Shown in pieces: positions 17,187 to 26,269 of a stretch of 64,000 nucleotides of DNA. A program made the translations under genes and the position numbers. The DNA is from Acidobacteriota bacterium (GTDB taxonomy: Bacteria > Acidobacteriota > Terriglobia > Terriglobales > Acidobacteriaceae). The stretch lies in the NCBI GenBank assembly GCA_018268915.1, contig JAFDVQ010000006.1:620001-684000 (forward strand). Reading direction: 5' to 3'. The notes beneath the pieces were generated by a model. The model saw nothing but the letters and a program-made list of their open reading frames with translations, was not told where the DNA came from and did not search any database. The stretch's first letter is position 1. Each line of letters starts with the position of its first letter.

Positions 17187-19997
17187 GTTTTCCTGAGGGC
17201 CTCCATCGCGAGCAGGTGCATGGCTCCATGCAGCCGGCGAGGCGTTGAACCACTTCTGCGCAAGTTGGTACAGCGATGTCATCTCACTCCGCTTCGCCGA
17301 GGCATGCACCTCTTTCCTCTGGCGAGGCGTGAGAGACCAGTTCAATGGATCGGTGCCCACCGAGTCATTGGACCATTGATCTGCGAACACAAGTGACTGA
17401 ATGATGAGCTTGCCGGCATAGGCGTGTTCCAGCAGTTCGAGGCCAGACTGATCGCGAGGTGTGATGCTTTCGTGGCCGGCCTGCCAGAATCCGAGGAGAG
17501 GGCCGCCTACCTGACTGAAAAGATTCCACGGGGCAGTTCCGCCGTTGTGATCAGGCTCCGATTCGGCGCCACTACCGTAGATGCCATTGCTGTTGCGGAT
17601 TTCGATGAGCAGGATTCGGAGAGGCTTGTTCTGAACGGCGGGCGACGATGGGCAACCGGTAGCCGCCTTGGCAGGCTCGGGTGCTGTGCCGGAAGGAGGG
17701 TTCGAGTTCGCTGGACCGAGGGCGTAGCGCAAGAATTCGATGGCCGATGATGTGCCGTCGTTGTCGTAGTAGCCGCCGTCTGCGAAGTGCACGCTGTTGA
17801 CGGCGTTGTCGACGGCCATGGGTGCGCGAGCGGCAGATGAGACGTACGGAAAAGTAGCGGAGAGCTGAGCTGCGCTGGCAATTGGAAGGTCAGCGAGCCC
17901 GGAGTCCTCCTGGTCGACAGTGCGCCTTTTAAAGGTCTCCAGAAAAGAGCGGGCGCGGTAGTCGGGCCGTGAGTCACCTTCGAGCTTGCAGTCGGGAATT
18001 TTATAGTTCGCAGATAAGAATCTCTCACCGCTCTCGACCACGGTTGTGTTCATGGTGAAAGCGGGGCTCGATCCGGCGGGAAAATCTCGCAGAGTCAGGC
18101 CGCTGCCAGTCAGGTCCGTCGATTTCGAATGTACACGGTTCGTGTCCTGATGCGACTTCCATCGAGCCTGCGAATTGGTGTCAGACTGCCACACATGCCT
18201 GCAGTAGGTGTCGTCGAGATTGCGAAGAAATGATTTTCGCAGCGACCACGTGCGATCTTTTCCGAGCGGGGTTCGGCCGGCTCCGTTGGTGTCGAGATCG
18301 CCGTCACCAGATGAAGGTGAAACGAACCAGGGCAGTATCGGGATGAATGCTTTGGGGAGGTCGTAGTAGACGAGCCCCCAACCGACTCCTTCAAGACTCG
18401 AGCACTGGGCCACGCTTTGCATGCGCAGCGTCGCGAGACGTTCGCGTGAGTCGAGCGTGCCATCGTGGAGTTCGCGCAGGTATGACATCAGACCGACGCT
18501 GCCGCCTGAGACTGTACTGGCTAGCAGAAGATGATTATGAAAGTCGGGACCGAAAGTTTGTTCCAGATGGGCGAGGACTGCAGCGGTCCAGGCAGAAGCG
18601 TGGAGGCCGCCTCCGGTGGCAGTCACAATGATCAGAGGCTTGTCGTCGACATCCGCAGCTAAGCGCTGCTGGAGGATTGTTGAGGGTTCGGGAAGTTCGG
18701 CCTCGGCATCGCTCTTTGCAGATGTGATGGAAAGGTAGTGTTCCTCCTGTCCATTGCCGGCATGCACTCCGGAGGAATCCACGTAGAGGGTGCGATCGAG
18801 GTGGAACATGCGCGGGACGACGAGCGACACCAGCAGCAGAGTGAGAACCGGCACGCGGTAGCGATCGAAGAAGAAGGCGAGCGCTCCAAGCATCCAGCTC
18901 ACGGCAGTGATGAGGATGAGTACGGTGGCAAAGATCGGGAAGCGCTCAATCTGCGTGAAGAGATAGAGGAACAAGATGGTCAGGAAGAACACAACGATTG
19001 TGACGGTGTTCCAGATCTGGATTTTGCGTAGATGAACGACCTTGCCATCAGACGAAATGGGCTGCGCCGACCAGAAGACGAAGAGCACGAAAGCAATGAA
19101 GGCTCCCAGGGCTGCAATCGCAATCCAGGACGCCACTGGCGCGCCGACCGGAGCCGTTAACGGCCACAGCAGCAGATACAAGCCTCCGAAAATAACGAGC
19201 GAGATAATGGCAAAATTATGTGCTTCATAAAGCGAGGTTGCATTCGGGTTCTTTTCATATCCGGGGAGCCCGACGAAGAGACCGAGACCGGAGAACTTGT
19301 GAAGCTTCCCAAAGATTGGGCGAGAGAAGATTGTGTGGGCCTGCTCAATGGTCACCTTGCCGGGGCATTGCTGGTGCGGCGGATTCAATCCGAACAGCAC
19401 CCTCGGGAAAAGGATGGTGCGGGCGGCATTTTGCCCTAGTACGAATTTCAAGGGTGTGCCTGAGAGCGCTTTGTAGGTTAGGTAGTACCAGGCATTTGCA
19501 TTCCACCAGAAGATACAGGCGAGCAGGACACCGACCACCAGGCCAAGAACGATCTGCTTTACTGCAACGCCCTGATCGCGGCCGAAGTAAATCAAGTAGC
19601 CATAGACGAAGACATTCGGAAGCTGAGAGAAAAGCAGCGCAAGGAACTCTCGCTTGCCATCGTCATTGACGAGAAGGTTCTTAAGAGCGAGCGGACGACA
19701 GTCGTCCGGTGTTGTAATCAGGTCAAGCCGCTCAGGACCGTAGATGAGTGCAATGCGAGCCAGTACCAGTGCGGAACATGCGGCACAGATCAGAAAGAAT
19801 GATACGCACAGGTATTGCTCCCAGGCTTCGCAAACGAGAATGCCGCTAGTCAGAGTGGCACTGAAGATGTTGAGCAGGCAAAGGACGGGTGCGAAGAGCC
19901 AGAGCAGGATTGCGAATCGTAGCAGATACACGAAACTGGCCCACTTGCCGAGGGCGACCAGAAATACCCTTAGAAGCACAAAGAACTTATTCATCAA
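17175..19997 (-). CDS. Patatin-like phospholipase with multi-span membrane N terminus
   Basis: 940 residues. The first 400 residues hold eight or nine hydrophobic spans (for example about 62-87, 130-180, 267-315 and 330-400). The C-terminal half is a patatin-type lipid acyl hydrolase: oxyanion loop ATGGGLHA (about 458-465), nucleophile Ser500 in SGGSVG and the catalytic Asp740 in FADGGYYDNDG. Patatins use a Ser-Asp dyad to release fatty acids from membrane lipids. Fusion to a large membrane domain would fix the enzyme at the inner membrane. Side of the catalytic domain and substrate are unknown. It may start at the second Met (19994). Monocistronic; convergent with kbl. Confidence 0.85.
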   Translation of the reverse strand: MMNKFFVLLRVFLVALGKWASFVYLLRFAILLWLFAPVLCLLNIFSATLTSGILVCEAWEQYLCVSFFLICAACSALVLARIALIYGPERLDLITTPDDCRPLALKNLLVNDDGKREFLALLFSQLPNVFVYGYLIYFGRDQGVAVKQIVLGLVVGVLLACIFWWNANAWYYLTYKALSGTPLKFVLGQNAARTILFPRVLFGLNPPHQQCPGKVTIEQAHTIFSRPIFGKLHKFSGLGLFVGLPGYEKNPNATSLYEAHNFAIISLVIFGGLYLLLWPLTAPVGAPVASWIAIAALGAFIAFVLFVFWSAQPISSDGKVVHLRKIQIWNTVTIVVFFLTILFLYLFTQIERFPIFATVLILITAVSWMLGALAFFFDRYRVPVLTLLLVSLVVPRMFHLDRTLYVDSSGVHAGNGQEEHYLSITSAKSDAEAELPEPSTILQQRLAADVDDKPLIIVTATGGGLHASAWTAAVLAHLEQTFGPDFHNHLLLASTVSGGSVGLMSYLRELHDGTLDSRERLATLRMQSVAQCSSLEGVGWGLVYYDLPKAFIPILPWFVSPSSGDGDLDTNGAGRTPLGKDRTWSLRKSFLRNLDDTYCRHVWQSDTNSQARWKSHQDTNRVHSKSTDLTGSGLTLRDFPAGSSPAFTMNTTVVESGERFLSANYKIPDCKLEGDSRPDYRARSFLETFKRRTVDQEDSGLADLPIASAAQLSATFPYVSSAARAPMAVDNAVNSVHFADGGYYDNDGTSSAIEFLRYALGPANSNPPSGTAPEPAKAATGCPSSPAVQNKPLRILLIEIRNSNGIYGSGAESEPDHNGGTAPWNLFSQVGGPLLGFWQAGHESITPRDQSGLELLEHAYAGKLIIQSLVFADQWSNDSVGTDPLNWSLTPRQRKEVHASAKRSEMTSLYQLAQKWFNASPAAWSHAPARDGGPQENSAK

Positions 19998-20268
19998 CCA
20001 ATTTCTCCCGGGGGTGGAGATTTACGGTAACGATCAGGTCTTGTTTGTTGTTTTCAGTCTGGCGCTGAGCACACTTTTAATCAGATCGAAGAAGCGGCGG
20101 GGTTCACAAGCCGCGATCGAGCGCAGAACTGGGCAAGGAGGAACTCACCTAGCATAACCTGAAATCGCCTGCAGGAGCCTCGGGAAATTCAGGTGATCCG
20201 TGGTGACGAATGGCTGAGGCCATCTCTGTAAGATGTAAGAAACCAGATTTGCGAATTGAGAGCACTCG

Positions 20269-20859
20269 ATGATCGCGCATCTTCGTGGCAAGTTGATTCA
20301 TAAGCAACCGGGGCAGGCCATTGTGGAAGCTGGCGGCGTGGGCTATGACGTTGCGATCTCTGTGCCGACGTTTACCTCGCTGCCAGGCGTAGGGGCTGAA
20401 ACTTCACTGCACGTTCATACGCAGGTGAGCGAAGATCAGATTGCGCTGTTTGGATTTCTCGATCGAGAAGAGAAACGGTTGTTTGAGCGACTGATTACGG
20501 TGAGCGGCGTGGGGCCTAAGCTGGCGATCAAAATGCTGAGCGGACTTTCGCCGGAGCGAACAGTGCAGGCGATTCGATCGCAGGATCATGCGCAGCTGAC
20601 GCGGATTCCCGGCGTGGGGAAGAAGCTGGCAGAGCGACTGGTCGTGGAACTCAAGGACAAGCTGGAAGATTTCGCGGTTGCCCCTGCGCCGAGCGCTGTG
20701 GCCGGGCCTGCGGTGGACGATGTGCTCTCTGCACTGACCAACCTTGGATACCAGAGACCCGCGGCGGAGAAGGCGATCGAGCAGTCGGTGGCGAAGGACA
20801 AGGCGCTGGCTGGTGATTTCGATGGGCTGTTCAGGGCGGCGTTGAAGGTGATTCGGTGA
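20269..20859 (+). CDS. ruvA: Holliday junction DNA helicase RuvA
   Basis: 196 residues, normal RuvA length. Domain I is an OB fold (MIAHLRGKLIHKQPGQAIVE), domain II has two helix-hairpin-helix motifs (ITVSGVGPKLAIKMLSGL and LTRIPGVGKKLAERLVVELK, about 72-125) and domain III is the C-terminal three-helix RuvB-contact domain (ALTNLGYQRPAAEKAIEQ). RuvA tetramers bind Holliday junctions and load the RuvB motor. ruvB and ruvC are not in the window. The start ATG is supported by the conserved N terminus; no strong ribosome site is visible. Confidence 0.96.
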   Translation: MIAHLRGKLIHKQPGQAIVEAGGVGYDVAISVPTFTSLPGVGAETSLHVHTQVSEDQIALFGFLDREEKRLFERLITVSGVGPKLAIKMLSGLSPERTVQAIRSQDHAQLTRIPGVGKKLAERLVVELKDKLEDFAVAPAPSAVAGPAVDDVLSALTNLGYQRPAAEKAIEQSVAKDKALAGDFDGLFRAALKVIR

Positions 20860-20873
20860 AGCAGCTTTGAGTC

Positions 20874-20898
20874 TCCCAGGTCTCAGAAGCGGACCTGG
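20874..20898. repeat. Dispersed palindromic repeat, copy 1
   Basis: CCCAGGTCTCAGAAGCGGAC followed by CTGG, seven-bp arms CCAGGTC/GACCTGG with a nine-base loop. It sits 15 bases after ruvA and is related to copies at 44941-44968 and 56551-56571. Confidence 0.55.
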
Positions 20899-20990
20899 AC
20901 ACTCACCTTTCAAGTGACGGACTGATTTCCTCAGGAAAGATGCGGCCTGTGCATGCACTAGGGTTCGCACTTTTCTACACTGGCAAGCGT

Positions 20991-21743
20991 ATGCCATCCA
21001 CTTCAAAGACTTCCGCGTCCGCGACAGCGGCATATCTGCGGCCAGAGGCGATTACATTCCTTCGCAATCTCGCAAAGCATAACGAGCGCGACTGGTTTCA
21101 ACCCCGCAAGGCGGATTTCGAGGCGCTGCTGAAGGAGCCGATGCTTTCGATTGTGCGGAAGGTGACGGAGGCTATGTTGGACTTCGCTCCGGATCACGTG
21201 AGACCTGCCGAGAAGAGCCTGTTTCGGATTTATCGCGACACCCGGTTCAGTCACGACAAGCGTCCGTACAAGACGCACGTTGCTGCGTGGTGGACGCACA
21301 TGGGTTTCGATAAGACATCGGGTGCGGGCTACTACTTCCAGGTGAGCCCCAAAGGCGTGGTGATTGCGGCGGGTGCGTACATGCCCGAGAAAGAACAACT
21401 AGCCGCGATTCGCAACTGGCTTCTCGAGAATCATGAAGACTTTCGGAAAATTCTGAAGAAGCCGGCGGTACGGAAGACGTTCAGCGACTTCGAAGGCGAG
21501 GCGCTCACGAGGCCACCGAAGGGATTTCCGGCAGAGCATCCGGGAATGGATCTGATCCGGTGCAAGCAGTGGGGAATGAGTACGACTCTTCCGGCAGGAG
21601 CAGCGCAGCGGAAGGATTTTGCGAAAGTACTGGTGAAGCATTTCAAGCTGCTTGCTCCGATGGTGGATGCACTGAATATGCCGATTGCGGCGTCGATTGC
21701 GCCGAAGCGAAAGGTGCTCTTCGGGCTTCACTTATGTACATAA
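20991..21743 (+). CDS. DUF2461 domain protein
   Basis: 250 residues from ATG 20991. The DUF2461/TIGR02453 signature is continuous: TFLRNLAKHNERDWFQPRK, then KSLFRIYRDTRFSHDKRPYK, WWTHMGFDKTSGAGYYFQVS and GAYMPEKEQLAAIRNWL. The family is cytoplasmic and of unknown function; conserved Arg/Asp/Lys residues around the FRIYRDTRFS motif suggest nucleic acid or nucleotide binding, but that is speculation. A 17-residue extension to 20940 is possible but non-conserved. It lies between ruvA and the HU gene, all on the same strand, separated by gaps too large for tight coupling. Confidence 0.85.
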   Translation: MPSTSKTSASATAAYLRPEAITFLRNLAKHNERDWFQPRKADFEALLKEPMLSIVRKVTEAMLDFAPDHVRPAEKSLFRIYRDTRFSHDKRPYKTHVAAWWTHMGFDKTSGAGYYFQVSPKGVVIAAGAYMPEKEQLAAIRNWLLENHEDFRKILKKPAVRKTFSDFEGEALTRPPKGFPAEHPGMDLIRCKQWGMSTTLPAGAAQRKDFAKVLVKHFKLLAPMVDALNMPIAASIAPKRKVLFGLHLCT

Positions 21744-22095
21744 GAACGAGTCGATTTGCGCAGGCCCGTCCCTCTAAAGTGGCAAAAAATCGGCCAAAAT
21801 AGGCTGTTTTACCGGTAAAAACCCAAAAAACCCAAGAAAACTGTGGAAAAGCCGAAGTTTTCCATTGACTTCAGGCCACCCTAAGCCGCATTGTTACGAA
21901 CGACAGGGTTCTCGAGAACCCGCATGAATAAAGGGGTTTCGTGCAATACGTTGCCTCCGGCGTTTCGAAAATGCAGCAAGAAGCGCTTTAGGTCGCACTC
22001 CCTCATGCGGTCGTTCCCAAGCCTCTTTCGAGAAGGTTCATTGAAGAAGCTGGGCGGCGGGATACCAGGCAACAACTAGCGAAGGAGAACATCAC
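21744..22095 (+). promoter_or_regulatory. Long HU leader with palindromes
   Basis: No gene is evident in these 352 bases. The segment holds an A/T-rich block (21780-21865), a 7-bp hairpin TGGAAAA-N7-TTTTCCA (21844-21864) touching a TTGACT (21865-21870) that could be a -35 box, a perfect 16-bp palindrome GGGTTCTCGAGAACCC (21906-21921), and distant 8-bp complementary arms CCGCATGA (21920-21927) and TCATGCGG (22003-22010). A good ribosome site AAGGAGAA ends the region. It probably contains the HU promoter and a structured leader; no convincing -10 could be chosen. Confidence 0.45.
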
Positions 22096-22392
22096 ATGGC
22101 AGCAGGATTGACGAAGACTGGGCTAACCCGGCAGATGGCCGAGAAGCTCGAGCTGACGAACAAACAGGCGGCGGGATTTCTTGATCTTCTCGCGGAGACC
22201 GCGATCAAGGAAACCAAGAAGAACGGCGTATTCGTAATCCCCGGCATCGGACGCCTGGTGAAGGCGGAGCGTAAGGCGCGCATGGGCCGCAATCCGCAGA
22301 CGGGCGAGGCAATCAAGATCAAGGCAAAGACTGTGGTGAAGTTCCGCGTTGCGAAGTCGGCCAAGGACACCATCGCACCGCCGAAGAAGTAG
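22096..22392 (+). CDS. HU/IHF family DNA-binding protein
   Basis: 98 residues. The fold is HU: N-terminal helices (TKTGLTRQMAEKLELTNKQA), the sheet (NGVFVIPGIGRLVKAERKAR) and the DNA-intercalating arm around GRNPQTGEAIKIKAK with the conserved Arg-Asn-Pro. HU bends and compacts DNA in the nucleoid. Relative to E. coli HU the N terminus is a few residues longer (MAAGLTKTGL) and the C terminus has a Lys/Pro tail. Ribosome site AAGGAGAA lies eight bases upstream. It is monocistronic, ended by a strong terminator. Confidence 0.95.
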   Translation: MAAGLTKTGLTRQMAEKLELTNKQAAGFLDLLAETAIKETKKNGVFVIPGIGRLVKAERKARMGRNPQTGEAIKIKAKTVVKFRVAKSAKDTIAPPKK

Positions 22393-22423
22393 TTCCATTT
22401 CCTGAGGGTGAAGCACAAAACTA

Positions 22424-22453
22424 GGGGAAGAGCGCGAGCTCTTCCCCTTTTTT
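22424..22453 (+). terminator. Strong Rho-independent terminator after HU
   Basis: Perfect 10-bp stem GGGGAAGAGC (22424-22433) with 22438-22447, GNRA tetraloop GCGA, and six T residues at 22448-22453. Confidence 0.95.
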
Positions 22454-22520
22454 GCTGCGTTTGACGTGACCGGTAGCCCGGCGCAAAGTTACGCGCATCT
22501 TTTACAGGCGAGCACATCCA

Positions 22521-22958
22521 ATGAGCATGTCAACGCAACTTCAGCAGATTCCAGAGACATCGGGCGCAGTTACAGGATCGGTGGCAATGCTTCTGCGGAT
22601 TGAGGGGCTGGTCGCGGCAGTTGCATCCGCAGTGCTCTATGCGCACACCGGGGCCTGCTGGTGGCTGTTTGCGGTGTTGTGGCTGACGCCGGATCTTTCG
22701 ATGCTCGCGTATTTGAAGCGTCCCTGTCTTGGAGCGCGCTTCTACAACGCAGCACATACTTATCTGCTGCCGGGAGTTCTGGCTCTTTGTGCATGGACTC
22801 TGCACACGGGCTGGCTGTTGCCGTTCGCGCTGATCTGGGTGAATCACATTGGGGTAGACCGTCTGCTGGGTTATGGTCTGAAGTACTCGGATGGATTTGG
22901 ATTCACGCACCTGGGTCGTCTGGGAAAACGGGAAGTCAGCGCTCCGGTGCAGCACTGA
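22521..22958 (+). CDS. DUF4260 family membrane protein
   Basis: 145 residues with three to four hydrophobic spans. The family pattern is clear: LLRIEGLVAAVASAVLY, WWLFAVLWLTPDLSMLAYL, GARFYNAAHTYLLPGVLAL, IWVNHIGVDRLLGYGLKY and GFGFTHLG. The conserved His/Asp in the third and fourth spans (AHTY, HIGVDR) are family hallmarks. Function is unknown. The first 20 residues are polar and cytoplasmic or a start upstream of the true one. Its last 23 bases overlap the 3' end of the convergent methyltransferase gene. Confidence 0.88.
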   Translation: MSMSTQLQQIPETSGAVTGSVAMLLRIEGLVAAVASAVLYAHTGACWWLFAVLWLTPDLSMLAYLKRPCLGARFYNAAHTYLLPGVLALCAWTLHTGWLLPFALIWVNHIGVDRLLGYGLKYSDGFGFTHLGRLGKREVSAPVQH

Positions 22959-23679
22959 CGACGCTCACAGGCAAGAAGGCGCGTACCACCAGCGAAGTTC
23001 CAAAAAAGATGAGGATGACGCGGCCTGCCAGGGCCACATCGTAATTTCGCCAAAAGACAATAATGCCTGCGAGCGCTCCCATAGGAACAAGTTCTGCGAG
23101 GCATGCGCGCAACCAATGAGCCTTTGCGCCTTTTGGCGCTGGCGCGCCGCGAAGGCGCGGAATGAACCGTGGAACAGAGCGCAGGTAGATGCGATATGGT
23201 TCGCCGAGCCGTGCGCTCAAGAAAGCCTCTTCGCCGAGCGTGAGACGGATCATGAAGAACGTGACGAGTATGACAGCGAACAGGGCGCCAGTTACAGGCA
23301 TCAGGAATGCGATTGCGGCGACCATGCACCACAAGCCGATGTAGAGCGGATTGCGCAGGAAGCGATAGGGACCATCCACCATAATTCCGCCCGCTACCAT
23401 ATCCATGCTGTTGACTGTGCCGGGCCCGAGCCACGCTGTGCCTGAGATGCGAAGAAGGACTGCCGCAGAAGCCAATATCAGAGCCAGACTGAGAAGACTG
23501 GAGATTGCCATGCCGAAAGAAGCAATACCTGTGCGGCTAAGCTGAAGCGAGAGCCACTCGATGACGGAGATGCGCTTGCCGATTTTCAATGCTTCGATCC
23601 ACGGCGCCCAGAAGCCGAGGATGATGATGACGGCGTTAATCGCCATCCGCAGACGGAATTCGATTGGTGTGGCTTTCAT
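22936..23679 (-). CDS. ICMT/PEMT-like membrane methyltransferase
   Basis: 247 residues from ATG 23679, with GAGGA six bases upstream; a longer frame to 23718 is not needed. Five or six spans are seen. The C-terminal half carries the isoprenylcysteine methyltransferase signature: GGIMVDGPYRFLRNPLYIG (about 117-135) for SAM binding, then LGEEAFLSARLGEPYRIY (about 166-183), the Glu-Glu and Tyr of this family. Such bacterial proteins methylate unknown lipids or small molecules; substrate not readable. A final pair of spans after residue 200 extends beyond the core family. It lies 62 bases downstream of the ADOP gene's 3' end and is transcribed from its own start. Confidence 0.82.
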   Translation of the reverse strand: MKATPIEFRLRMAINAVIIILGFWAPWIEALKIGKRISVIEWLSLQLSRTGIASFGMAISSLLSLALILASAAVLLRISGTAWLGPGTVNSMDMVAGGIMVDGPYRFLRNPLYIGLWCMVAAIAFLMPVTGALFAVILVTFFMIRLTLGEEAFLSARLGEPYRIYLRSVPRFIPRLRGAPAPKGAKAHWLRACLAELVPMGALAGIIVFWRNYDVALAGRVILIFFGTSLVVRAFLPVSVVSAAPER

Positions 23680-23741
23680 GCCGGTCCTCGCCGGAGTGTA
23701 ACATCCGGCGAGCAGCAAGACAGCGTCAGACCGGCGGCCGG

Positions 23742-26258
23742 CTAGTCGTAGTGCAATGCGCGCGCCACATCCAGGCGTAGCGCCTTTCGAGCAGGTAGCA
23801 GCGCTGCGATTGCGACGATTCCCGACAAGACCAGCAGCGCCGCCGCGTAGCCGATCGGATCAAGATTGCTGACGCCGTAGAGTGCAACCCGCAGCAAGCG
23901 AGAGCCCAGCGCCGCAGCGGTAGTCCCGAGCAGCAGGCCCAGTGTCACTGGCCATGAAAACTGCCGAAGTACAGCAGAGAGAACAGCGATGGGCCTCGCG
24001 CCAACCGCGATGCGGATGGCAATTTCTTTTGTGCGCTGCGAGACCGTGAAAGCAACCAGCCCGATGAGGCCGATGCCTGCCATCGTTACAGCAACAAGCC
24101 CGATGGCGCTGACCGCAGTAGCAATCATCTCGATGCGCGAGACGTTTTCGCGATAGAGTTGCTTTATCTGGCGGATCTCGGGCAAGGTTTTCGGATCGAG
24201 AGATTCGCTGATGGACTTGATCGCCGGCGCGAAGGAGCCTGGCTCACCGATTGCGCGTGCAACCACGACCATTCCCGGCATGTCGTCAGCCTGCGCGGGC
24301 CAATACTGTTCGACGGCATCGTCATCGTTGAGCGCGTTGATATGCGCGTCGCCGGCAACACCGACAACAGAGTCCTTTGTATCGCCCTCGCCGATCTGCT
24401 TGCCCAGCGGATTCTGGCCTGGCCACTGCTGTCGCGCGAAGGATTCGCTGACGATGACGGCGTGTTTCTCGCCGGGCAGGAAGGTGCGTCCCGTCTTGAG
24501 AGGAATTCCCATGGTGGAGAAGAAACCGGGCTCGACCCAATTGGGATAGATCGTGACATCGCGGCCATTGATCTGAACGTTGCTGTTGGAGACGGTGTGT
24601 CCCATCGGTGGCAGCTTCACGAGAGCAACAGAGGTAATTCCGGGGACGGCGTGGAGCCGGGTCTGCATCCGCTGAAGGTATGCGCGGGCTGACTCGGGCG
24701 AGTAGCCGTGCCTGCCAAGCTGCGGGTCGACTGAGATGAGTTGCTCGTAGCCGAAGCCGGGATCGGTGAAGATGACATGCTGTGTTGCGCGGACGAGCAG
24801 CGCGGCAATAATCAGCAGCACGCAGCTTGCGGCGACTTGGGCGCCGACGAGGATCTGGCGAACGATGGCTTTGTGCTGGCGCTGGCGGGCTATCTGAAGA
24901 GCCGGCGCGAGGCCGAAGAAGGCGGCGGCGAAAACCGTGATGACGATGGTGAAGAGCATGACACGCCAGTCTGGAATTGCACTCAGCCAACCGGGAGTAT
25001 TTGGGAAAGAGAGAAGAACCCTCATGACGGCATAGCCCAGCCCGAGCCCGGCAGCCGATCCGAGCGAAGCCAACATGAGGCTCTCCGTGAAGAGCTGACG
25101 CAGAATCCGCGCACGACCTGCTCCGATGGCAATGCGAATGCCGATCTCGCGCTCGCGCGCAACCGCACGGGCCAGCATCAAGCCACCGAGATTCGCGCAG
25201 GAAACCGCGAGAATGAGCAGCGTGAGCACTCCAACCATCGCAGCAAGCTGGTACATCCTCGGCTGCATGATCTGCAGATGACCGCCGAACGAGACTTGAA
25301 GGAATTCGTTCTCGTCCCAGACAGCTTCGGGATGCTGCTTCCGTAGTTCATGTGTAAGAGAACGCAACTCCTGTTCGGCCGCCTTTGCAGTTACGCCGGG
25401 AGCTAGACGTCCCCACATGCGGGAACTTGAATCCTTCCAGTCCGTGAGAACTTTGCTGCCTTGAATGAAGTACGGTTGCTGGACCATTGGCATCCAGATC
25501 TCAGGGCCGTGGCCACCGAGGCTGGCGAAGTCATAAGGCAGAATGCCGATCACCGTTGCGGGTCGTTTGCTGATGTGGATGGTTCGGCCGATGATCGAGG
25601 GATCGCCGGAGAAGCGATGCTGCCAAAGCTCGTAGCTAAGAACCACTGACGGCGGCGAAGAAGGCGAACTGTCGAGAGAGGGTGTGAATAAGCGCCCATA
25701 CGCGGCAGGCGTGCCAAGTTCAGTGAAGAAATTTGGCGTTACAAAAGAGGCGCTGAAAGGTTGAAGGTCATCGTCAATCTGCATGGGAGGAACGCCGAGC
25801 GAGGCCATGGAGGCAGACAGCGTCCGAGAGTGATCGCGGTAGAAGGAGAATGACGGGTAAGCCATTTCGCTGGTGTAGGAATCAAGGGAGCGGCGTTCGA
25901 GGCGCACGATGGATGCCGCATCGCGGACCGGGAGCAGCTTGAGAGCGACCATGTTGAAGAAGCTGAAGGCCGCTACGTTGACGCCGATCCCGATGCCCAG
26001 AATCAGGATTGCCAGGAACGTGAATCCGGGAGAACGGGCAAGAATGCGGGCGCCGTAATTCAGGTCCTGGAGCAGGCGGTCGAGCCAGGTCCATCCCCAT
26101 GCCTCTCGGGACTGTTCGCGCATGCGCAGGGTGTTGCCGAAGTTATTGTGTCCTGCTCGAGCGGCCATCTCGCGATGAAATTCCATGTCCGACTCGAGTT
26201 CGGCGTCGAGACGGCGGCGATTGAAGAGATATGAGATGCGGCGCCAGAGTTCGCCCAT
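23742..26258 (-). CDS. ADOP-type MacB/FtsX ABC transporter permease
   Basis: 838 residues. A cytoplasmic prefix (MGELWRRISYLFNRRRLDAE, then SREAWGWTWLDRLLQDLNYG) leads to span one (SPGFTFLAILILGIGIGVNV), a MacB periplasmic domain, three spans with EREIGIRIAIGAGRARI, and a second cassette ending TKEIAIRIAVGARPI and ALLPARKALRLDVARAL. Both halves are intact, so this is a full two-cassette permease without its own ATPase. The PadR gene ends 12 bases upstream, so the two form an operon. Compared with the ADOP pair at 10-15 kb the prefix belongs to a different subtype (it has the GWTWLD segment and lacks DIADELQSHIDLR). Substrate unknown. Confidence 0.92.
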   Translation of the reverse strand: MGELWRRISYLFNRRRLDAELESDMEFHREMAARAGHNNFGNTLRMREQSREAWGWTWLDRLLQDLNYGARILARSPGFTFLAILILGIGIGVNVAAFSFFNMVALKLLPVRDAASIVRLERRSLDSYTSEMAYPSFSFYRDHSRTLSASMASLGVPPMQIDDDLQPFSASFVTPNFFTELGTPAAYGRLFTPSLDSSPSSPPSVVLSYELWQHRFSGDPSIIGRTIHISKRPATVIGILPYDFASLGGHGPEIWMPMVQQPYFIQGSKVLTDWKDSSSRMWGRLAPGVTAKAAEQELRSLTHELRKQHPEAVWDENEFLQVSFGGHLQIMQPRMYQLAAMVGVLTLLILAVSCANLGGLMLARAVAREREIGIRIAIGAGRARILRQLFTESLMLASLGSAAGLGLGYAVMRVLLSFPNTPGWLSAIPDWRVMLFTIVITVFAAAFFGLAPALQIARQRQHKAIVRQILVGAQVAASCVLLIIAALLVRATQHVIFTDPGFGYEQLISVDPQLGRHGYSPESARAYLQRMQTRLHAVPGITSVALVKLPPMGHTVSNSNVQINGRDVTIYPNWVEPGFFSTMGIPLKTGRTFLPGEKHAVIVSESFARQQWPGQNPLGKQIGEGDTKDSVVGVAGDAHINALNDDDAVEQYWPAQADDMPGMVVVARAIGEPGSFAPAIKSISESLDPKTLPEIRQIKQLYRENVSRIEMIATAVSAIGLVAVTMAGIGLIGLVAFTVSQRTKEIAIRIAVGARPIAVLSAVLRQFSWPVTLGLLLGTTAAALGSRLLRVALYGVSNLDPIGYAAALLVLSGIVAIAALLPARKALRLDVARALHYD

Positions 26259-26269
26259 TGGAAAGCCTC

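Noticed and set aside
21881..22079. Short frames on both strands upstream of HU
   Set aside because: Non-conserved, Arg/Ser-rich, and explained by the palindromic leader.
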